A DNA stretch of 5,186 bases from Actinomycetota bacterium (GTDB lineage: Bacteria; Desulfobacterota; Deferrimicrobia; Deferrimicrobiales; Deferrimicrobiaceae). Below the pieces are notes generated by a model that saw nothing but the letters and a program-made list of their open reading frames with translations, did no database searches and was not told the DNA's origin. The position numbers and the translations under genes are program-made. Location: positions 1 through 5,186 of the forward strand of contig JAENIX010000203.1 of the NCBI GenBank assembly GCA_016844415.1, given 5' to 3'. Positions 1 through 5,186 of this stretch are shown in pieces. Position 1 is the stretch's first letter; each line of letters begins with the position of its first letter.

Positions 1-2952
1 CTTCCCCCCGCCTCGCCGCAGGTCTGGGGCGAGCAGACCGACGTCAACGAGTCGGCCGACTGGTACAACGCCTCCTACATCGTCCTTTGCGGCTCCAACG
101 TCCCGATGACCCGCACCCCGGATGCCCACTTTCTCACCGAGGCCCGCTACCGGGGGGCCAAGGTCGTGGTCATGTCCCCCGACTACTCCCAGGCGACCAA
201 GTTCGCCGACAACTGGCTGCCTGTTACGCAGGGACACGACGGCGCGTTCTGGATGGCGGTGAACCACGTCATCCTCAAGGAGTATTACGTGGACCGGCAG
301 GTCCCCTTCTTCGAGGAGTATGCGCGGAAGTACACCGACCTTCCGTTCCTCGTGAAACTGGGGCAGAAGGACGGGGTGTTGCGGCCGGGCGAGTTCCTCC
401 GGGCCGACGAGCTCGAGCGGAGCGCCGGGATCGAGCACGCCGACTGGACACTCTGCGTGGCGGACGGGAAAGGGGAGGTGAGGATCCCCCACGGCAGCCT
501 CGGTTCCCGCTGGAGCAAGGCCGAGGGAAAGTGGAACCTGGACATGAAGGACATGGTCGACGGCTCCGAGATCGATTGCCGCCTGACCTTTCTCGGGGGC
601 GAAACCGGCCGGGTCCGCTTCCGTTTCGAGGCGGACGGGGACGTGGTCCGGGAAGTCCCGGTCCGGCGGGTCGCGACCCGGAACGGCGAGGTGACGGTCA
701 CGACCGTCTTCGACCTCCTCATGGCGCAGTTCGGCGTTTCGCGCGGCTTGGGCGGCGACTATCCGCGGAACTACGACGAGGAGAAGCCGTTCACGCCGAA
801 GTGGCAGGAGAAATACACCGGTATCGCCGCCGGGTCCATGCTGAAGATCGCCCGTGAATGGGCCGAGAACGGGGAGAAGAGCGGCGGCCGGAACATGATC
901 ATCGTGGGAGCCGGCATCAACCACTGGTTCCACAACGACCTGATCTATCGAGCCGCCATCACCTCGCTCATCCTTACCGGGAGCGTCGGGCGCAACGGGG
1001 CCGGGCTCGCCCACTACGTCGGCCAGGAGAAGGTGGTGCCCCTCGCCCCCTGGACCTCCATCGCCATGGCCCAGGACTGGGTGAAGCCTTCCCGCCTGCA
1101 GAACACCCCGAGCTTCTGGTACATCCATTCCGACCAGTGGAGATACGACCGGAGCTTCGCAGACTACTTCCCGCCGGAAACCGGGGAGAACATGCCGCTC
1201 CACGCCGCCGACATGAACGCCAAGGCGGTCCGGCTCGGCTGGCTCCCCTTCGCCCCCCATTTCAACGACAGCACCCTGCGGCTGGTGGACGCGGCGAAAG
1301 CGGCGGGCGCCCGGACGGACGAAGAGATCCGCGGCTGGCTCGTGTCCCGCCTCAAAAGCGGCGAGACGCGGTTCGCCATCGAAGATCCGGACGGGGAGGG
1401 GAACTCCCCCAAGGTCTGGTTCATCTGGCGTGGCAACGCCATTTCCGCCAGCGCAAAGGGGCACGAGTTTTTCCTCAAACACGTGATCGGCGCCCCCAAC
1501 AGCAGCTGTACCGCGAAGGAAGTCGCCAAGGGAGCGGTGAAAGACCTGGTCTGGCACGAGGTGGCCCCCGAAGGGAAGCTGGACCTCGTGGTCGACCTCA
1601 ACTTCCGGATGGACACCTCGACCCTCTATTCCGACATCGTCCTGCCGGCGGCCACCTGGTACGAAAAATCCGACCTGAACACCACCGACATGCACTCCTT
1701 CGTCAACTGCCTGGACGCCGCCGTTCCGCCATCGTGGGAGTCGAAGCCGGACTGGAAGATCTTCGGCCTGATCGCGCGGAAGGTGAGCGAGCTGTCGGTA
1801 AAGCATTTCCCCGCGCCGGTGAAGGACATCGTCGCCGCCCCGCTCCTCCATGACACGCCGGGGGAAATCGCGCAGAGGTCCGTGAAGGACTGGAAGCTCG
1901 GCGAATGCGAGCCGGTCCCCGGGAAGAACATGCCGAACCTGGCCATCGTGGAGCGGGACTACGTGAACCTGTACAACCGCTTCCTGTCGGTCGGGCCTGC
2001 CATGGGACACCTGGGAGCCCACGGGGTCAACTGGGAAGCGGGCGACGTGCACGAGAAACTCCTCGAGACGATGCCGACACGCGCCTGGAACGGCAAGACC
2101 TACATCGACCTGGAGGACGAGAAGGTGGTCGCCGACGTGATCCTGGCCTTCGCGCCGGAGACCAACGGGGAACTGGCCTACCGCTCTTACCAGAGCCTGG
2201 AGAAACGGGTCGGGAAGCCCCTCTCGCAGATCTCCGCCGGGGACCGGAATTTCCGGATCACCTGGGAGGAGATCACGCAGAAACCGCGCCGCTTCATCAG
2301 CACCGCGGTCTGGAGCGGCCTGGTCAACGAGGGGCGCCCGTACGCCCCCTATACCCTCAACGTGGAATACGGAGTGCCGTGGCGAACCCTTTCCGGACGG
2401 CAATCCCTCTACCTGGACCATCCCTACTACGGCGCGTTCCACGAGGGGCTCCCCACCTTCAAGGGGAAGATCCCCCCGGCGCTCCTGGACGAGACGGAAG
2501 GGGAGACCGGGCTCGTGCTCAACTTCCTGACCCCCCACGGCAAGTGGAGCATCCACTCCACCTACAGCGACAATCTCCGGATGCTCACGCTCTCCCGCGG
2601 CGGGCAGGTGGTCTGGCTGAATCCTGAAGACGCGGCGGGCGCCGGGATCGGGGACAACGATCCGATCGAGGTCTACAACTCCAACGGCGTCGTCGTCTGC
2701 CGGGCGAACGTCTCGTCGCGCATCCCGAAGGGGGCGGCGGTCATGTACCACGCGCCGGAGCGGACCCTCAACATCAAGAAGTCGAAAAAGAGCGGGCGGC
2801 GGGGCGGCGTGCACAACAGCCTGTCCCGCATCCGCCTCAAGCCGACGCTGATGCTCGGCGGTTACGCCCAGTTCAGCTTCTCCTTCAATTACTGGGGGCC
2901 GACCGGGGTGAACCGCGACTGCTATGTCGTCGTTCGAAAGTTGGGGGGGTGA
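1..2952 (+). CDS. narG: Respiratory nitrate reductase alpha subunit NarG, 5'-truncated by window edge
   Basis: Molybdenum catalytic subunit of the membrane-bound quinol:nitrate oxidoreductase; it reduces nitrate to nitrite at the cytoplasmic face. The frame is open from base 1 to TGA 2950-2952, giving 983 residues without a break. The visible protein begins LPPASPQVWGEQTDVNESADWYN, matching E. coli NarG from about residue 223. From memory of that protein, the Mo ligand Asp222 is the residue just before this window; the N-terminal Fe-S (FS0) ligands are also outside it. Family blocks seen (fragment numbering): NVPMTRTPDAHF near 33-44, MIIVGAGINHW 299-309, HYVGQEK 338-344, YSDIVLPAATWYEK 543-556, PWRTLSGRQ 793-801, and the C-terminal dinucleotide-binding domain from LNFLTPHGKW (about 840) through RGGVHNS to the end. 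It stops at VVVRKLGG, about 18 residues earlier than E. coli NarG. NarH follows after 4 bases. The closely related NarG-type nitrite oxidoreductase NxrA is the alternative, but the narJ-narI context favours nitrate reduction. Confidence 0.97.
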   Translation, partial: LPPASPQVWGEQTDVNESADWYNASYIVLCGSNVPMTRTPDAHFLTEARYRGAKVVVMSPDYSQATKFADNWLPVTQGHDGAFWMAVNHVILKEYYVDRQVPFFEEYARKYTDLPFLVKLGQKDGVLRPGEFLRADELERSAGIEHADWTLCVADGKGEVRIPHGSLGSRWSKAEGKWNLDMKDMVDGSEIDCRLTFLGGETGRVRFRFEADGDVVREVPVRRVATRNGEVTVTTVFDLLMAQFGVSRGLGGDYPRNYDEEKPFTPKWQEKYTGIAAGSMLKIAREWAENGEKSGGRNMIIVGAGINHWFHNDLIYRAAITSLILTGSVGRNGAGLAHYVGQEKVVPLAPWTSIAMAQDWVKPSRLQNTPSFWYIHSDQWRYDRSFADYFPPETGENMPLHAADMNAKAVRLGWLPFAPHFNDSTLRLVDAAKAAGARTDEEIRGWLVSRLKSGETRFAIEDPDGEGNSPKVWFIWRGNAISASAKGHEFFLKHVIGAPNSSCTAKEVAKGAVKDLVWHEVAPEGKLDLVVDLNFRMDTSTLYSDIVLPAATWYEKSDLNTTDMHSFVNCLDAAVPPSWESKPDWKIFGLIARKVSELSVKHFPAPVKDIVAAPLLHDTPGEIAQRSVKDWKLGECEPVPGKNMPNLAIVERDYVNLYNRFLSVGPAMGHLGAHGVNWEAGDVHEKLLETMPTRAWNGKTYIDLEDEKVVADVILAFAPETNGELAYRSYQSLEKRVGKPLSQISAGDRNFRITWEEITQKPRRFISTAVWSGLVNEGRPYAPYTLNVEYGVPWRTLSGRQSLYLDHPYYGAFHEGLPTFKGKIPPALLDETEGETGLVLNFLTPHGKWSIHSTYSDNLRMLTLSRGGQVVWLNPEDAAGAGIGDNDPIEVYNSNGVVVCRANVSSRIPKGAAVMYHAPERTLNIKKSKKSGRRGGVHNSLSRIRLKPTLMLGGYAQFSFSFNYWGPTGVNRDCYVVVRKLGG

Positions 2953-3079
2953 GGCGATGGACGTGCGAGCGCAACTGGTGATGGTGTTCCACCTCGACAA
3001 GTGCATCGGATGCCACACCTGCAGTATCTCCTGCAAGAACATCTGGACCGACCGGCGCGGCGCCGAATACATGTGGTGG

Positions 3080-3093
3080 AACAAGGAACGTTC
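3080..3093 (+). other. Deletion/frameshift junction within narH
   Basis: Left of this site the NarH frame ends in codons for M-W-W-N (atg 3071, tgg 3074, tgg 3077, aac 3080). Right of it the NarH frame resumes with ttc aag ggc ggc tgg (F-K-G-G-W from 3091), one frame over. Only 8 bases separate AAC from TTC, whereas the family has about 19 codons there. The junction contains a short direct repeat, GGAAC at 3078-3082 and 3085-3089. A single ~49-base loss, or an in-frame 48-base loss plus one lost T in a CGTTTC-like string, would both give the observed sequence. No cluster-binding cysteine lies in the missing part. Confidence 0.85.
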
Positions 3094-4344
3094 AAGGGCG
3101 GCTGGGTCGTCGACGGCGGCAACCTCCGGCTTCGGGCCCTCGGGAAAGGGCCGACCCTCCTCAACATGTTCTTCCAGCCCAACATGCCGAAGATGGAGGA
3201 TTACTACGAGCCGTTCGACTTCGACTACGGCAACCTCTACGGGGCCGGGGAAGGGACCGATCAGCCGGTGGCCGAGGCGTTCTCCCGGATATCCGGCCGG
3301 AAGATCGAGACGATCCAGGGAGGTCCCAACTGGGACGACGATCTCTCCGGCTCGCAGCTCTATGCCGCGAAGGACGTCAACCTGGAGGAGAGCAGGATCG
3401 TCGAGGAGTACGGCAAGATGTTCATGCACTACCTCCCCCGGATCTGCAACCATTGCCTGAATCCGGCGTGCGTCGCCTCGTGTCCCTCCCGGGCCATCTA
3501 CAAGCGGGGAGAGGACGGCGTCGTCCTGGTGGACCAGAACGTCTGCAAGGGGTGGCGATTCTGCACCAGCGCCTGCCCCTACAAAAAGGTGTACTTCAAC
3601 TGGGACAGCGGGAAGGCGGAAAAATGCATCTTCTGCTTCCCCCGCACCGAGACCGGGCAGTGCAACGCCTGCGCCCACAGCTGCGTCGGCAGGATCCGGT
3701 ACGTCGGCGTCCTTCTCTACGACGCGGAAAGGGTCGAGCAGGCGCTTCTCAAACCCGATGACCAGCTTGTGGAGGCCCACCGCGCCGTGATCCTCGATCC
3801 TCGCGACTCCGCGGTTCGGGATGGGGCCAGGAAGAACGGCGTCTCCGACCTGTGGCTGGAGGCGGCGGAGAAATCGCCGGTGTATGCCCTGGTCAAGGAG
3901 TTCGGTCTCGCCCTGCCGCTTCACCCCGAGTTCCGGACCTTGCCGATGGCGTATTACATTCCCTCCCTGTCCCCGGTTCTCTCCACGCTGGGGGATTCCC
4001 ACGAATTGGTGGAGCACGGGATGTTTCCGGCGGCGGAAACGATGCGGGCTCCCCTGAGCTACCTGGCGAGCCTGCTGTCCGGCGGCAACCGGGAGGTGGT
4101 GGCGGCGGTGCTGACGAAGCTCATCGCGCTGCGTTCCTTCATGCGCGCCAGGAACCTCCATCAGCCGATGGACGACGGGATTCTCAAGAAGGCGGGTCTG
4201 GATGAAGCCGCGGCCGCTCGCCTCTACCGGCTGTTCACCATCGGGGGGTACGACGAACGGAACGTCATCCCGGCACAGCAGAGGGAGGAGCAGGATCCAT
4301 ATACCCGCAAGGGGGCGAGCGGATTCGGAATCCTGAAGAAGGTG

Positions 4345-4353
4345 GGGAGGGGG
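4345..4353 (+). promoter_or_regulatory. Ribosome binding site for narJ
   Basis: Purine-rich GGGAGGGGG sits in the last codons of narH, 2-5 bases before ATG 4356 depending on which part pairs with 16S rRNA. Together with the ATGA stop/start overlap it points to re-initiation by ribosomes that finish narH. Confidence 0.6.
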
Positions 4354-4355
4354 AG

Positions 4356-4910
4356 ATGAGCCTTGCGGAATGCTACGCCTCCCTCGCCCGTATGCTCGAT
4401 TACCCCGAGGGGATCGAAGGGATCGTGGCGGACTGCGATACCGTCCGCACGATTCTGCAGACAAATAATATCGAATCCCCGCTGGAGCCCTTCGGCAGGT
4501 TCGTGGAGACCTCGGCTCTGGCCAGGCTCCAGGAGGAATATGTCGCGACCTTCGACTTCAATCCGGCGGTCGCCCTCTATCTGGGCCACCACCTCTTCGG
4601 CGACAACCAGAAAAAGGGAACCTACCTGGTCCGGGTGAAGCAGGAGTTCGGACGCCGTGGTTTTACTCCTTCGGGCAACGAACTCCCCGATCATCTGCCG
4701 TTGCTGCTTGGATTCCTTGCATACCTGGCGCGAAACGGGGAAGACGGCGTCCGCCGGTCTTTTCTCTCCGAGTGCGTGCTCCCGGGAGTGGAACGACTCG
4801 GCGCCGCTTTTTCCGCCCGCGGGGATTCTCCCTGGAAGCCGGTCGTCGAAGCGGTGAGACTTCTGTGCGCCGCAGACTCTGCAATTAAGGAGGAGGGCAA
4901 GCCATGCTGA
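4356..4910 (+). CDS. narJ: Nitrate reductase assembly chaperone NarJ (delta subunit)
   Basis: Cytoplasmic system-specific chaperone of the TorD/DmsD/NarJ family; it binds immature NarG (and the NarGH complex), assists Mo cofactor and Fe-S insertion, and controls attachment to NarI. It is not part of the mature enzyme. The 184-residue product is mostly helical and soluble, with no signal peptide or membrane segment. Family motifs: EEYVATFDFNPAVALYLGHHLFGD at about 60-83 and ELPDHLPLLLGFLAYLA at 109-125, plus WKPVVEAVRLL near 160-170. The usual RGQAM-like stretch after GD reads KKGTYLVRVKQEF. It is shorter than E. coli NarJ (236 residues), mainly at the C-terminus, but in the range of shorter homologues. 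Its ATG overlaps the narH stop as ATGA, preceded by GGGAGG at 4345-4350, so it is probably translationally coupled to narH. A narH frame break that stops ribosomes near 3460 could therefore lower NarJ synthesis (inference). Confidence 0.95.
   Translation: MSLAECYASLARMLDYPEGIEGIVADCDTVRTILQTNNIESPLEPFGRFVETSALARLQEEYVATFDFNPAVALYLGHHLFGDNQKKGTYLVRVKQEFGRRGFTPSGNELPDHLPLLLGFLAYLARNGEDGVRRSFLSECVLPGVERLGAAFSARGDSPWKPVVEAVRLLCAADSAIKEEGKPC
4887..4897 (+). promoter_or_regulatory. Strong ribosome binding site for narI
   Basis: AAGGAGGAGGG lies inside the 3' end of narJ, its AAGGAGG core ending 10 bases before ATG 4904. It is the closest match to the Shine-Dalgarno consensus among the gene starts in this window, and supports ATG 4904 as the narI start. 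It suggests narI can load ribosomes independently of coupling from narJ. Confidence 0.8.
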
Positions 4911-5186
4911 ATGTCTTCATATTCGTCGTTCTCCCCTATGTTGCGCTGGCGCTGTTCATTTTCGTGACCCCGTACCGATACTTCTCGAATCGGCTCACCT
5001 GGTCGGCCTACTCCACGCAGTTTCTGGAGCAGAAGGCCCTCTACTGGGGGAGCAATCCGTGGCACTACGGGATTATTCCGGTGGTTTTGGCCCATTTTCT
5101 GGGAGTCATCGCACCCGGCCCCATGAAAGCCATCCTGGCGAACCAGCAAACCCTGATCCTCCTGGAGAGCGTCGGGCTCGGACTCG
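4904..5186 (+). CDS. narI: Nitrate reductase gamma subunit NarI (heme b membrane subunit), 3'-truncated by window edge
   Basis: Integral membrane diheme cytochrome b that oxidises quinol and anchors NarGH to the inner membrane. Only the first 94 residues are present of a family length near 225. Residues 3-22 (VFIFVVLPYVALALFIFV) form the first membrane helix, followed by PYRYFSNRLTWSAYSTQFLEQKALYWGSNPWHYG, the typical NarI loop into the second helix (about 53-71). His54 and His64 align with E. coli His56 and His66, the first-half axial ligands of the two b hemes; their partners (E. coli His205 and His187) lie beyond the window. A third helix begins near residue 83. ATG 4904 was chosen because it gives the family N-terminus and has a strong ribosome binding site just upstream. 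It overlaps the narJ stop by 7 bases, indicating co-translation. The order narG-H-J-I is the canonical one. Confidence 0.95.
   Translation, partial: MLNVFIFVVLPYVALALFIFVTPYRYFSNRLTWSAYSTQFLEQKALYWGSNPWHYGIIPVVLAHFLGVIAPGPMKAILANQQTLILLESVGLGL

Larger units (their letters stand above)
2957..4359 (+). pseudogene. narH: Nitrate reductase beta (iron-sulfur) subunit NarH, frame disrupted by internal deletion
   Basis: Electron-transfer subunit carrying three [4Fe-4S] and one [3Fe-4S] cluster between NarI hemes and NarG. The start ATG 2957 gives MDVRAQLVMVFHLDKCIGCHTC, placing the first ligands at Cys16, 19, 22 and 26, as in E. coli. This frame continues to MWWN (ending 3082); the homologous protein then resumes in another frame at FKGGWVVDGG (from 3091) and runs to TGA 4357-4359. 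Relatives have about 16 extra residues here (NVETKPG...PTxWED); about 49 bases are missing, and 1403+49 is exactly 484 codons, a normal NarH size. Downstream ligands all remain: Cys codons at 3445, 3454, 3469, 3481; 3544, 3562, 3574 with Trp 3553 in the [3Fe-4S] motif; 3625, 3634, 3670, 3682. That makes 15 Cys in total. As written, translation from 2957 enters a wrong frame ending near 3460, so no working NarH is made. Identity is certain; whether the lesion is biological or an assembly error is open. Confidence 0.93.

Noticed and set aside
285..722. Long open frames on the minus strand (also 1164-1616, 1626-1946, 2922-3185, 4224-4694, 4663-4884, 4691-5149)
   Set aside because: They lie opposite clearly conserved nar genes, have low-complexity Arg/Ser/Pro-rich translations typical of GC-rich shadow frames, and resemble no known family.
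87..857. Long plus-strand frames overlapping narG, narH and narJ (also 858-1853, 1905-2627, 3453-3761, 3821-4057, 3852-4205, 4363-4638, 4657-4857)
   Set aside because: Out-of-frame readings of narG, narH and narJ with Arg/Gly/Pro-rich translations; the overlapped frames carry the conserved family motifs.
2924..2959. An upstream in-frame ATG at 2924 that would start NarH 11 residues earlier, inside narG
   Set aside because: The extra residues MSSFESWGGEA are unlike any NarH N-terminus I know; MDVRAQ from 2957 matches the family and puts the first ligand at Cys16 as in E. coli.
3082..3091. Programmed ribosomal frameshift as explanation of the narH frame switch
   Set aside because: About 16 conserved codons are missing as well as the frame being shifted, and there is no convincing slippery heptamer; recoding would not explain the lost residues.
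1..4359. Nitrite oxidoreductase (NxrAB) rather than nitrate reductase
   Set aside because: NarG-type NxrA/B are close homologues and cannot be fully excluded by sequence reading, but the canonical G-H-J-I order and Nar-like motifs throughout make nitrate reductase the simpler call.
4860..4910. Possible terminator or promoter between narJ and narI
   Set aside because: No inverted repeat followed by a T-run and no recognisable -35/-10 pair; the genes overlap and the site is explained by the ribosome binding site.

Overview
The window is most of a respiratory nitrate reductase operon, narGHJI, on the + strand: 3' part of narG, narH, narJ and 5' part of narI. The genes are packed end to end with no intergenic gap over 4 bases. 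Both ends are cut by the window edge, so the narG promoter, any upstream transporter (narK) or regulator, and any downstream gene cannot be seen. The DNA is GC-rich, with the strong third-position G/C bias that also produces many long spurious open frames. The NarH N-terminus (MDVRAQ...VFHLDKCIGCHTCSI) and the NarI start resemble, from memory, Geobacter-like former Deltaproteobacteria and similar environmental nitrate reducers more than enteric bacteria. That taxonomic guess is weak.

Layout: 1-2952 catalytic subunit NarG, 983 residues, lacking the N-terminal ~220 residues; 2957-4359 iron-sulfur subunit NarH, whose reading frame is broken near 3082-3091; 4356-4910 chaperone NarJ, starting inside the narH stop (ATGA); 4904-5186 first 94 residues of the heme b subunit NarI, overlapping narJ by 7 bases.

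How they work together: NarI oxidises quinol in the membrane and passes electrons through two b hemes to the four Fe-S clusters of NarH, then to the Fe-S cluster and Mo-bisMGD of NarG, which reduces nitrate to nitrite at the cytoplasmic face. NarJ is needed for cofactor insertion and assembly but is not part of the final enzyme.

The one notable anomaly is narH. Compared with the family it lacks about 49 bases, roughly 16 conserved codons after the MWWN motif, and this shifts the frame. Everything downstream, including all expected cluster ligands, is intact. This is either a recent inactivating deletion or an assembly or consensus error. I saw no evidence of a previously undescribed system in this window.
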